From assembly GCA_963764305.1 (NCBI GenBank), contig CAVXSD010000007.1, positions 806,001-870,000 on the forward strand: a DNA stretch of 64,000 bases, in the 5' to 3' direction. Positions 52,473 through 60,778 of this stretch are shown here, piece by piece. The position numbers were made by a program, and so were the translations under genes. The notes under the pieces were generated by a model that saw only the letters and a list, made by a program, of their open reading frames with translations, did not search any database and had not been told where the DNA came from. Source of the DNA: Bog-473 sp963764305. GTDB taxonomy: Bacteria > Actinomycetota > Acidimicrobiia > Acidimicrobiales > RAAP-2. Each line of letters begins with the position of its first letter. Positions within the stretch are counted from its first letter, which is position 1.

Positions 52473-53266
52473 TGCGCTCCTTCCGTGTGCAGGGTGCTCA
52501 GCGGTGCCTCCGGCTGGACCTCCACGACGCTGAGATGCGTACCCCGCGGCGCGGCCACCGCATGGGCGATGGCGGATGCCACGCCCTCGGGGCGCAGGAA
52601 GGCCGAGTGCCGGGCCAGCCCCCAGCGCGTCCACTCGGCCAGCACCTCTCCGGTGACGCCGGGGTCCCAGTCCATGCCCATGCCCGTGAGCGTCGGGCCC
52701 GGCCGCACGATCACGGCCCGCACGCCCGTCCCCTCCAACTCCATCTGCAGCGCCGTGACGAAGCCCTCGAGCCCCCACTTCGACGCCACGTAGGCCGACA
52801 TGCGGGGCCTGGGGTGAGCTACCACGTCGGATGTCACGAAGATCAGGTCGCCGCGCCGGCGCTCCACCATGCCGGCGCCGAAGGCGCGCACCAGCCGCTG
52901 CGCCCCGCCGACGTTGACCCGCAGGACCTCCTCGAAGTCCTCGGGGCTCGTCTCGAGCGCCGTGCCCGGCTGGATCTTGGCGGCGTTGGACACGAGGATC
53001 TCCACCGGTCCGAACGCCGCGTCCGCCTCCTTGGCGAACCGGGCCACCGAGGCCGGGTCGGCCAGGTCGAGGTGGCAGGCCACCGCCTCTCCCCCCTCCG
53101 CCCGGATGGACCCCGCCACCTCGTCGCAGACCTCCACCCGGCGCGCCCCGAGCACGACGGGATGGCCCGCCCGGGCCAGGGCCCGCGCCGCCTCGGCCCC
53201 GATGCCCGAGGAGGCGCCCGTCACGGCGCTCGGCCGGCGCTCGGGGTGGGGCTCGAAGCGCGGCAT
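52469..53266 (-). CDS. Short-chain dehydrogenase/reductase
   Basis: 265 residues from ATG 53266; the longer frame overlaps the small gene upstream. Rossmann motif SAVTGASSGIGAEAARALAR, LVSNAAKIQPGTALETS (NAA where NAG is usual), catalytic Ser in LIFVTSDVVAHPRPR and YVASKWGLEGF (YxxxK). ARRVE after the second strand suggests NADP. A substrate loop GPTLTGMGMDWDPG follows. It sits where mycobacterial Rv0765c-like SDRs sit relative to CYP51, which suggests sterol- or lipid-linked substrates. Confidence 0.92.
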   Translation of the reverse strand: MPRFEPHPERRPSAVTGASSGIGAEAARALARAGHPVVLGARRVEVCDEVAGSIRAEGGEAVACHLDLADPASVARFAKEADAAFGPVEILVSNAAKIQPGTALETSPEDFEEVLRVNVGGAQRLVRAFGAGMVERRRGDLIFVTSDVVAHPRPRMSAYVASKWGLEGFVTALQMELEGTGVRAVIVRPGPTLTGMGMDWDPGVTGEVLAEWTRWGLARHSAFLRPEGVASAIAHAVAAPRGTHLSVVEVQPEAPLSTLHTEGAQ

Positions 53267-53276
53267 CAGCGCAGCG

Positions 53277-53405
53277 TCACCCGTCCTCGGGTCCACCGAC
53301 GATGAGCCCGTACTCGCGCACCAGCCTGACCAGGGCCTCCTTTGAGAGGTCCTCGTAGTCGAAGCCGGGATCGAAGGCACCCGAGCAGTCGTTGCGCTCG
53401 GTCAT
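53277..53405 (-). CDS. Very small conserved-looking protein (42 aa)
   Basis: MTERNDCSGAFDPGFDYEDL followed by SKEALVRLVREYGLIVGGPE and DG: 42 residues, acidic, with one amphipathic helix (LSKEALVRLVREYG). It ends 10 bp before the SDR start and begins the operon. I cannot name a family, but the composition is protein-like and the spacing is tight. It could be a small subunit or helical adapter for the SDR or the lost P450. Shorter than most callers accept. Confidence 0.55.
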   Translation of the reverse strand: MTERNDCSGAFDPGFDYEDLSKEALVRLVREYGLIVGGPEDG

Positions 53406-53770
53406 GCGTACGGACGCTAGTCCGGACACTTGTCCAGACTTCGAGGTCCCAAGAGGTCGCCGAGGCCGCCGGCATCGACCTGCTCGAGCTCGGCGGGCCG
53501 GCCCGGGAGAGCGACCAGCGGATCGTCGGCGCCACCCACAAGGACCTGACCTCCATTCTCGCCCCCGGCGCGGAGCCCGGCGTCTCCCTCCGCATCGCCG
53601 AACTGACCGAGCGGCGAAGTGGCCGTATCTACGGCACCTGGGTCCACGGCTTCGACGACGAGGCCCGTGACCCGGCACGACCCACCCCTCGGGACATCCG
53701 GGCGCGGCACCTCGATAGGGTCGGGTTCGCAGAAGGAGATCGTGGCGATGAAAGGCGACGTGAGGCCGGG
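53406..53770. other. Intergenic between divergent operons
   Basis: Holds the two promoters for the minus (SDR) and plus (decarboxylase-like) operons. A direct repeat of ACGGAC/GTCCGGAC words and CACTTGTCC lies at 53410-53435 (GTCCGGACACTTGTCCAGAC), an imperfect palindrome that could be an operator. A long + strand frame crosses the region (AAGIDLLELGGPARE...) but has no recognisable fold and no start signal. Confidence 0.35.
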
Positions 53771-54163
53771 ATGAGCGAACCAGAGGACGTGCATGTGGCG
53801 GGCATGGCCAAGATGCAGGAGGTCTACGGGTTCACCGTCGACCCTGCAGATCTCCCCGGGCGCTACACCGACATCACCGTCGACCACCTGTTCGGGACCG
53901 TGTGGACCGACGACACGATCGACCTGCGGCAGCGGCGCCTGTTGACCATCGGGGTGCTGGCGGCGCAGGACAAGCCGGAACTGCTGGAGATCCAGTTCGA
54001 CGCCGCGCTCGAGCGCGGAGAGCTGACCGCCGAGCAGGTCCGCGAGGTCGTCGTCCACCTGACGCACTACGTCGGCTGGCCCATCTCGACCGGAATCAGC
54101 GGTGCGGCGGAGACCATCATCCGCCGCCGCGCTGAGACGCCGGCCGACACGTCGAACGACTGA
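53771..54163 (+). CDS. Carboxymuconolactone decarboxylase family protein
   Basis: 130 residues from ATG 53771. Core of the CMD/AhpD fold: LFGTVWTDDTIDLRQRRLLT, AAQDKPELLEIQFDAALERG, LTAEQVREVVVHLTHYVGWP followed by ISTGISGAA. No CxxC pair, so it is not an AhpD peroxidase but the gamma-carboxymuconolactone decarboxylase-like type with the conserved His in LTHYVGWP. First of four closely spaced + strand genes (decarboxylase, hydratase, F420 enzyme, amidohydrolase) that read as a ring- or side-chain-degradation set. Confidence 0.9.
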   Translation: MSEPEDVHVAGMAKMQEVYGFTVDPADLPGRYTDITVDHLFGTVWTDDTIDLRQRRLLTIGVLAAQDKPELLEIQFDAALERGELTAEQVREVVVHLTHYVGWPISTGISGAAETIIRRRAETPADTSND

Positions 54164-54170
54164 ACGGCCA

Positions 54171-54941
54171 ATGCCCCGAGTGGAGATCGAGGAGGCCGCA
54201 CCCGGCGTCCGGGTCATCGCCTTCAACCGGCCCGAGGTGCGCAACGCGTTCGACACCGCCATGTACGTGGACGTGACCGCCGCGCTGCGCGCCGCCGACA
54301 CTGACGAGGCCGTCGGCGCGGTCGTGCTGACCGGCCGCGGCTCGGCCTTCACCTCCGGACAGGACCTGGCCGAGATGGCCGCCATCGCCACCGGGACCGC
54401 CGTCGAGGGAGCCGGGCAGGGCTTCATGGGGCTGCTCGACTGCCTCATCGACCTCTCCGTCCCGCTCCTCGCCGCGGTGAACGGCGTCGCCGTCGGCCTC
54501 GGCTTCACCTTGCTCCCGCACTGCAATCTCGTCCTCGTCGATGCCGGGGCGCGCCTGCGAGTGCCGTTCGCCGAGCTGGGAGTGCCTCCCGAGGCCGCCA
54601 GCAGCGTCCTCTTCCCGGCCCTCATGGGGTGGCAGCGGGCGGCGGAGGTGCTGCTCACCTCGGAGTGGGTCAGCGCGACCGAGTTGGTCGAACTCGGCCT
54701 GGCCCTCAGGGTGTGCGACGAGAGCACGGTGCTCGACGAGACGGTCGCGCTGGCCGCACGCATCGCGGCCCATCCCCGCGCCGCCACCCGGGCCAGCACG
54801 TCGCTGGTGCGGGCGGCGCGCCGCGACGCCGTGCTCGAGGCCAACCGCCGCGAACAGGCGGCCTTCGCCGGCTTGCTCGGCAGCGCCGTCGGCCGCGGCA
54901 CCCTGGCCGAGTACGCCGCCCGGACTCCCGCCGGTTCCTGA
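54171..54941 (+). CDS. Enoyl-CoA hydratase/isomerase family protein
   Basis: 256 residues, ATG 7 bp after the previous stop. Crotonase motifs: VIAFNRPEVRNAFDTAMYVD, VVLTGRGSAFTSGQDLAEMA (first oxyanion hole), VPLLAAVNGVAVGLGFTLLP (second), then FAELGVPPEAASSVLFPALM. The usual catalytic Glu pair is partly replaced: Pro-Glu-Ala-Ala at the second position, as in many crotonase isomerases. It hydrates or isomerises an enoyl-CoA in the catabolic route of the operon. Confidence 0.92.
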   Translation: MPRVEIEEAAPGVRVIAFNRPEVRNAFDTAMYVDVTAALRAADTDEAVGAVVLTGRGSAFTSGQDLAEMAAIATGTAVEGAGQGFMGLLDCLIDLSVPLLAAVNGVAVGLGFTLLPHCNLVLVDAGARLRVPFAELGVPPEAASSVLFPALMGWQRAAEVLLTSEWVSATELVELGLALRVCDESTVLDETVALAARIAAHPRAATRASTSLVRAARRDAVLEANRREQAAFAGLLGSAVGRGTLAEYAARTPAGS

Positions 54942-54943
54942 CC

Positions 54944-55804
54944 GTGCGCCTGGGTGTCACCGCCGCCCTGACCGACGGCGACCTGACCCCAGCCGTCCTG
55001 GGCGCCGCCGTCGAGGAACTGGGCTTCGACTCGCTCTACCTGCCCGAGCACACCCACCTGCCCGTGCGGGAGGACACGCCCCCCGCGCTCGTCGACGGCG
55101 TGCGCCTCGACGACTACAAACGCTGCCTCGACCCCCTGGTGGCGCTCGCCACGACGGCCGCGGTGACGACGCGCATCGGGCTCGGCACCGGCATCCTGCT
55201 CGTCGCGCAGCACGACCCGCTGCTGTTGGCCAAAGAGGTGGCGACGCTCGACCATCTCTCCGGTGGGCGGGTCACGCTGGGGGTCGGGTTCGGCTGGAAT
55301 CGCGCCGAGGCCGAGGACCACGGCGTCGACTGGCCCCGCCGCCACGCCGTGCTGCGCGAGCACCTGGCCGCCATGGAGGCCATCTGGTCCACCGACCAGG
55401 CCGAGTTCCACGGCGAGTTCGTCGACTTCGGCCTGACGTGGTCCTGGCCCAAGCCGGTGCAACGGCCGCGGGTGCGCACGCTGGTCGGCGGTGGCGCCAA
55501 CGAGGCCGTGTTCACCGCCATCGTCGAGTGCGCCGACGGCTGGATCCCCATCGGCGGCAGCGGCCTGGGCGCCGCCATCCCGCGCCTCCACGCGCTGGCC
55601 GAAGAAGCCGGCCGCGACCCCGCCGCACTCGCCGTCGTCCCCTTCGGCACCCTCGCGGACGAGGGCAAGCTCGAGCACTACGCCAGGCTCGGCATCACCG
55701 AGGTGGTGCTGCGCGTCCGGGCCGGCGACGAGCGGTCCGTGCGGGCCGAATTGGAGTCGCTGGCACCGCTCGTCCCCTTCGCAGCCACACTGGAGCAACC
55801 ATGA
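54944..55804 (+). CDS. LLM-class F420-dependent oxidoreductase (TIGR03619-like)
   Basis: 286 residues from GTG 54944, 2 bp after the hydratase stop. LGFDSLYLPEHTHLPVREDT is the hallmark of the F420 family with the EH-TH motif; then IGLGTGILLVAQHDPLLLAK, LDHLSGGRVTLGVGFGWNRA, EFHGEFVDFGLTWSWPKPVQ and VGGGANEAVF. Its stop overlaps the amidohydrolase start (ATGA). The third F420-type enzyme in the window, which supports an F420-using host. Confidence 0.93.
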   Translation: MRLGVTAALTDGDLTPAVLGAAVEELGFDSLYLPEHTHLPVREDTPPALVDGVRLDDYKRCLDPLVALATTAAVTTRIGLGTGILLVAQHDPLLLAKEVATLDHLSGGRVTLGVGFGWNRAEAEDHGVDWPRRHAVLREHLAAMEAIWSTDQAEFHGEFVDFGLTWSWPKPVQRPRVRTLVGGGANEAVFTAIVECADGWIPIGGSGLGAAIPRLHALAEEAGRDPAALAVVPFGTLADEGKLEHYARLGITEVVLRVRAGDERSVRAELESLAPLVPFAATLEQP

Positions 55805-57037
55805 CCGACCGCATCGACGACACCAAGCCCCGGATCGGCGGCACGACGCCGCTCCCCAAGATCATCAGCGTCGACGACCACCTCGTCGAGCCGTCACACC
55901 TGTGGGACACCTGGCTACCGGCGCGCTACCGCGACCACGGCCCCAAAGCTGAGCGCCGCGGCATCGGCGAGATGGAGCACATCGGGGGCGGCGCCTACCG
56001 GCAGACCTTCGACCCCGACGGTCCGCAGGCCGACTGCTGGGTCTACGAGGACCTCGTCTACGTCAACAAGCGCCACGTGGCCGCCGTCGGCTTCGACCGC
56101 GACGACATGACGATGTCACCCATCACCTACGACGAGATGCGGCCGGGTTGCTATGACCCGATGGCCCGCATCGCGGACAACGAAGCCAACTGGGTCGAGG
56201 CCAGCCTGTGCTTCCCCACCTTCCCCCGCTTCTGCGGCCAGACCTTCCTCGAAGCCCACGACAAGGAGCTGGCCGAGGCATGCGTCGTCGCCTACAACGA
56301 CTTCATGGTCGAGGAGTGGTGCGGGGACAGCGGGGGCCGCCTGCTCCCGTTGTGCCTCATCCCGCTGTGGGACGCCCAGAAGGCGGCGGCCGAGGTCCGG
56401 CGCAACGCGGCGCGGGGCGTCCGTGCCGTGTGCTTCAGCGAGATCCCGCCCCACCTGGGGCTGCCCAGCATCCACAGCGGCGCCTGGGACCCGTTCTTCG
56501 TCGCCAGCGAGGAGACCGGCACGGTGGTCTGCATGCACATCGGCTCGTCGTCGAAGATGCCGGCCACCTCGGCCGACGCCCCGGTGGCCGTGGCCGCCGC
56601 GCTCAGCTTCGGCAACGCGATGTCGTCGCTGTGCGACTTCTTGTTCTCCGGCGTCCTCGTCCGCTTCCCCCGCCTGATCCTCGCCTACTCGGAGGGCCAG
56701 ATCGGGTGGCTGCCCTACATCCTCGAGCGGGTCGACGACGTGCTGGCGCGAGCACCGCGCCTGGGGCGGGGTGAAGGACATCGTCCCCGAGCCGCCGTCG
56801 ACCTACTTCCACCGCCAGGTCTACGGCTGCTTCTTCCGCGACCAGCACGGGCTCGACTCCCTCGGCGTCATCGGCGCGGACCGCGTCACCTTCGAGACCG
56901 ACTACCCCCACACGGACTCGACCTGGCCGGAGACCCACGCCGTGGCCGAGGATCTGGTGCGAGATCTCTCCGACGAGGAGGTGTACCGGATCATGCGGGG
57001 CAACGCCATTGCGATGCTCGGCCTCGAGGGACCGTGA
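55801..57037 (+). CDS. Amidohydrolase 2 family protein, frameshifted
   Basis: A metal-dependent hydrolase/decarboxylase of the ACMSD-like type. Start KIISVDDHLVEPSHLWDTWL, middle SLCFPTFPRFCGQTFLEAHD, SGAWDPFFVASEETGTVVCM with HIGSS. Near 56755 (VDDVLAR) one base is missing and the sense goes on as VKDIVPEPPSTYFHRQVYGC and VTFETDYPHTDSTWPETHAV, ending TGA 57037. The full length would be 412 residues. The lost base is in a G/C-rich stretch. Last gene of the four-gene operon, 45 bp before the insertion sequence. Confidence 0.85.
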
Positions 57038-57081
57038 GCAGGGCGACGTCGTCGCTCGACGAGCACAACGATGACGGCTAG

Positions 57082-58680
57082 CTACTTCCCCCTGAAAAAG
57101 TCGCCGTAGGTGCTCGCGATTTGAGCCCCGATCGATAAGGATGGCCCCGAACCGTAGGACTAGTACGGATCGAGGCCATCGTGTTGAGAACTGTAAACGC
57201 GCAGCCCACATTGTGGGAAGCGATCCTGCCCGAGATGTGCCTCGGGATGCCGGCCGAGCTCGAGGCGGTTGACCGGCTGCTCAACGATCCGGCCTTCTTC
57301 GAGCCGTTCCGTGCACATTTCCACGCTGCGCTCGGGCGCCCGTCGGTACCGATCGAGACGTACTTGCGTCTGATGTTCTTGAAGTACCGCTACCGCCTCG
57401 GCTTCGAGCCGTTGTGCCGGGAGGTCGCCGATTCGATCTCGTGGCAGCGCTTCTGTCGGATCCCGTTGGGCACGACGGTGCCGCATCCGACCACCTTGAT
57501 GAAGATCACCACCCGGTGCGGGTCATCCGCGGTCGACGGCTTGAACGAGGCGCTGCTGGCCAAGGCCCAGGCCGCCAAGGTCTTGAAGACCAACAAGGTC
57601 CGTGCCGACACCACGGTGGTCCCCGCCAACGTCGCCTACCCGACGGACTCGGGCCTGATGGCCAAGGGCGTGGCCAAGATGGCCAAGGCAATCGAGAAGC
57701 TCAAGGATGTGGGACTGGCTTCGAGGACCAGGTCGCGGGACCGAACTCGGATGATGAGGGCCCGGGCCCGCTCCATCGGCGCCAACCTGCGACGACGCAG
57801 CGGCGAGGCAAAAGACGAGGTCATGGCCATCAACGCCGACATGGTCCGCATCGCACACGTTGCCGTCGACGAGGCCCGCCAAGTGCGCGGCGAACGCTCT
57901 GCCGGGCGCTCAAACGCCTCGGTGACGCCGCCCCAAGAAGGCTCTGCTCCATTGCCGGCGACTTGGCGATGACCGCCGGTCGGGTCGCTCAGATCGCCGA
58001 ACAGACCGAGAAGCGTCTCGGTGGCGAAGTTCCCGACGGAGCGACCAGGCTGGTGTCGCTGCACGACCCCGATGCCCGCCCCATCCGCAAGGGTCGGCTC
58101 GGCAAGCCCGTCGAGTTCGGCTACAAGGCCCAGGTCGTCGACAACGAGGACGGCGTGGTGATCGACCACAACGTCGAGGTCGGCAACCCAGCGGATGCGC
58201 CCATGCTCGTCCCCGCCATCGAGCGCGTCGCCCGGCGGGCCAGGCGCATGCCCAAGGCAGTCACCGCTGACCGCGGCTATGGGGAGACCGCGGTGAGAGT
58301 CCAGCTCGGCGCGCTGGGGTGCGAACCGTCGTCCTTCCGACGAAAGGTAAACCCGAGCGCGTCACGGCGCGCCGTCGAGAGCAGGCCGCAGTTCCAGCGC
58401 CTGGTGAAGTGGAGAACGGGAAGCGAAGGTCGGATCAGCTGCCTCAAACGAGACTTCGGTTGGAGCCGAACACAGATCGACGGCATCGAAGGAGCACGCA
58501 CCTGGTGCGGTTATGGGGTCTTCAACCACAATCTGGTGAAGATCGGAGCACTGACAACCTCCGAATAGGGCGAATCGAACCCAGCACCCCCACGATCGGA
58601 GTCAGAAATCACCGGACGACAAGACCAGGCGAGGCCCGGAGCGGCCCCGGCCTCACTTCGGATTTTTCAGGGGGAAGTAG
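57082..58680 (+). mobile_element. Insertion sequence with 18-bp inverted repeats and CTAG target duplication
   Basis: The left end CTACTTCCCCCTGAAAAA (57082-57099) is matched exactly in reverse complement by the right end (58663-58680). CTAG flanks both sides (57078-57081 and 58681-58684), a 4-bp target duplication. Length 1,599 bp, one transposase inside. Perfect ends and a clean duplication mean recent insertion, placed just after the amidohydrolase gene without breaking it. Confidence 0.92.
57181..58568 (+). CDS. DDE transposase (ISNCY/IS1182-like), split by a frameshift
   Basis: GTG 57181. N-terminal IS-type helices (PAFFEPFRAHFHAALGRPSV, TYLRLMFLKYRYRLGFEPLC), first catalytic Asp in VRADTTVVPANVAYPTDSGL, then a helical insert. 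At about 57890 the frame changes: after DEARQVRGE the sense continues as CRALKRLGDAAPRRLCSIAG in the next frame. Second Asp in KAVTADRGYGE, catalytic Glu region TGSEGRISCLKRDFGWSRTQ. Family by motif: transposases with D-TTVV-AN-xYPTDS. There is no obvious slippery heptamer at the shift, so mutation or sequence error is likelier than programmed frameshifting. Confidence 0.88.
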
Positions 58681-58805
58681 CTAGCCATCGAGTTCGGACT
58701 CGGCGCCGATGAACCGGCACACTGCGAGCCGACCAGGTGATCGGCCTTAGAAATCCGTCATTGACGTCGACCATCGTGTGATGGGGCGGGACCATTCTCC
58801 CGCCG

Positions 58806-60026
58806 GTGCCCCCGACCTCTCCAGACTCCGGTGCCGGCCGCGACATGATCAGCACGTCGGCCGCAATGTCGAACCAGGAGCGCACCGAGCGCCTGGAAGT
58901 GCTGTTCCGCTCTAAGGCGGTCATCGAGGGTGAGATCGCCGTGCATCTGGGCGAGGTGGAGCGCTCCCAGTCGTTCCGCGACGAGGGCGGCACGTCGACC
59001 GAGTCCTGGGTCGCCGAGCGCTTCGGGGTGGCGACGTCGACGGCGCGTTCCTTGACCCTTCTGGGTGAGAAGGCCTGGGACCTGCCCCACCTGATCGGCG
59101 CCGTGTGTGCGGGCGACGTGTCCTTGGACAAGGTCAAAGTCCTGGCCGAGGTGGCCACCTCGGAGAGTGACGAACAGCTTTGCGAGGAGGCCAAGAAGCA
59201 TTCGCTGCGTGAGCTGGCTGACATCGCCAGGACGACCACGACCCGGCGTTCAACGAATCCCGCTGCTCTCACCTCGGCTGAACAGCATGTGCGTCGCTTC
59301 GTGCGATTCAACGACCAGTTCCGCACCGTGACGGCCCAGCTGCCGGCCGAGTCCTATGCCGAGGCCAAGGCCTGTCTGGAGGCCCGGGCGAAAGCAGTCC
59401 CCGCCGACGAGGGAGCCCCCTGGGACCACAGACTCTGTGACGGCTTCATGGGGGTGATGCGCTCCTCGGCCTCTGGCGGTTCGGACCAGGCAATGACACC
59501 CAGTCCGCATATGGTCGTTGTCCACGTGCCCCTGCAGGCCCTTGTCGGCGAAGCGAGCGCGGGACACGGTGGGACCCGAGAGAGCACCGAGCTCGCCGGC
59601 GAGCTCGAGCGTGACGGGCTGATCAGCACGGAGGTGGTGCAAAGGATCGCCTGTGACGCCACCATCGCGGTGGCCGTCGACGATGACGTCGGGCATACGA
59701 TGTACGAGGGCCGAGCCCAGCGCTTTCCGACCGGTGTTCAAAGGCGTGAAGTCAGGAGACGGGACCGACATTGTCGATTCCCTGGTTGTTCCCACGTGAC
59801 CTTCGCCAACGTCCACCACGTCGTTCCTTGGAAACCCGGAGGTGGGACTGACTTGCCCAACCTCGCCTTTCTTTGTGAATACCACCATCACCTGGTGCAC
59901 TCGAAGGGCTGGTCAATGACCGGGAACGCCAATGAGGAGCTCACCATCGTCGGCCCAACAGGCCGGGTCATGACGTCGCGCCCTTCGCCCCTTTGGACCA
60001 GGGTGACGGACAGACGCCGGGCGTGA
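58806..60026 (+). CDS. DUF222 / HNH endonuclease domain protein (13E12-repeat type)
   Basis: 406 residues (GTG 58806; ATG 58845 also possible). Helical DUF222 part (SQSFRDEGGTSTESWVAERF, LPHLIGAVCAGDVSLDKVKV), then an HNH nuclease module near the end: RRDRHCRFPGCSHVTFANVH followed by HVVPWKPGGGTDLPNLAFLC and EYHHHLVH, with the Cys pairs and HH of the zinc/metal site. These proteins are numerous in mycobacteria and relatives and of unclear role, perhaps selfish or repair-linked. It stands alone beside the insertion sequence. Confidence 0.9.
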   Translation: MPPTSPDSGAGRDMISTSAAMSNQERTERLEVLFRSKAVIEGEIAVHLGEVERSQSFRDEGGTSTESWVAERFGVATSTARSLTLLGEKAWDLPHLIGAVCAGDVSLDKVKVLAEVATSESDEQLCEEAKKHSLRELADIARTTTTRRSTNPAALTSAEQHVRRFVRFNDQFRTVTAQLPAESYAEAKACLEARAKAVPADEGAPWDHRLCDGFMGVMRSSASGGSDQAMTPSPHMVVVHVPLQALVGEASAGHGGTRESTELAGELERDGLISTEVVQRIACDATIAVAVDDDVGHTMYEGRAQRFPTGVQRREVRRRDRHCRFPGCSHVTFANVHHVVPWKPGGGTDLPNLAFLCEYHHHLVHSKGWSMTGNANEELTIVGPTGRVMTSRPSPLWTRVTDRRRA

Positions 60027-60094
60027 GGCGGTCTGAGCAAGCTGCCGGGTGCGGGTGCGGGTGCGGCGGTCCGAGCCGAACCTCCAAAAGGGTC

Positions 60095-60778
60095 CTAATA
60101 GCGCGGCAACGCGATGAAGGCGACGAGGTAGGCGAACAACCCCGCGCCCACGAGCGTGCAGGCGTGGAACACCTCGTGGAAGCCGAAGACCCGCGGCCAG
60201 GGGTCCGGCCACTTGCGGGCGTAGACCAGTGCCCCCGCCGTGTAGGCCAACCCTCCCGCGAGCATCAACGTAAAACCGCCCCAGCCGAGACTGCGCACCA
60301 GTTGGGGCGCCACGATGATCGGGCACCAGCCCACGACCACGTAAGGGATGGCGACGACCCACTGCGGCGCGTCGAGGAACAGTTGGCGCAGCGCGATCCC
60401 GGCGGCCGCTCCGGCCCAGACCATGGTGAGGACGAGCACCTCGGCCCACCCGGTCAGGGCCAGACCGGCCACCGCCGTCGACGTCCCGGCGATGCCGACG
60501 AAGATCGCGCTGTGGTCGGCCCGTCGCATGCGCCGCCACGCCGGCGCGGACCAGCGCAGCCGGTGGAACGCCGCGCTGGTGCCGAACATGGCCAGCATCC
60601 CGGCGACGTAGACCGCGAGCTCCGCCGTCGCCGCGGCGCCGGGGCTGGCGGCGATCAGGAACGGCCCCCCGATCAGCCAGGCGAAGAACGCGCCGACGTG
60701 GAGCCATCCCCGCAGGAGCGGGCGCTCGCCGCGGTTGTCGGCCGACTGCCCCTGCTCGCCCTGGGCCAGCATCGTCAC
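60095..60778 (-). CDS. Hemolysin III / PAQR family membrane protein
   Basis: 227 residues with seven membrane helices. Metal-site His residues of the PAQR family: MFGTSAAFHRLRWSAPAWRR (first), RRADHSAIFVGIAGTSTAVA, and the last helix HEVFHACTLVGAGLFAYLVA. The N-terminal about 25 residues are cytosolic and polar. Bacterial members (TrhA/YqfA) adjust membrane energetics and fluidity; haemolysis is not implied. ATG 60778 overlaps the SerB stop (ATGA), so it is translated with it. Confidence 0.9.
   Translation of the reverse strand: MTMLAQGEQGQSADNRGERPLLRGWLHVGAFFAWLIGGPFLIAASPGAAATAELAVYVAGMLAMFGTSAAFHRLRWSAPAWRRMRRADHSAIFVGIAGTSTAVAGLALTGWAEVLVLTMVWAGAAAGIALRQLFLDAPQWVVAIPYVVVGWCPIIVAPQLVRSLGWGGFTLMLAGGLAYTAGALVYARKWPDPWPRVFGFHEVFHACTLVGAGLFAYLVAFIALPRY

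Noticed and set aside
57880..57910. Programmed frameshift in the transposase
   Set aside because: No A6G-type slippery heptamer or clear stimulatory hairpin at the frame change; mutation or error is simpler.
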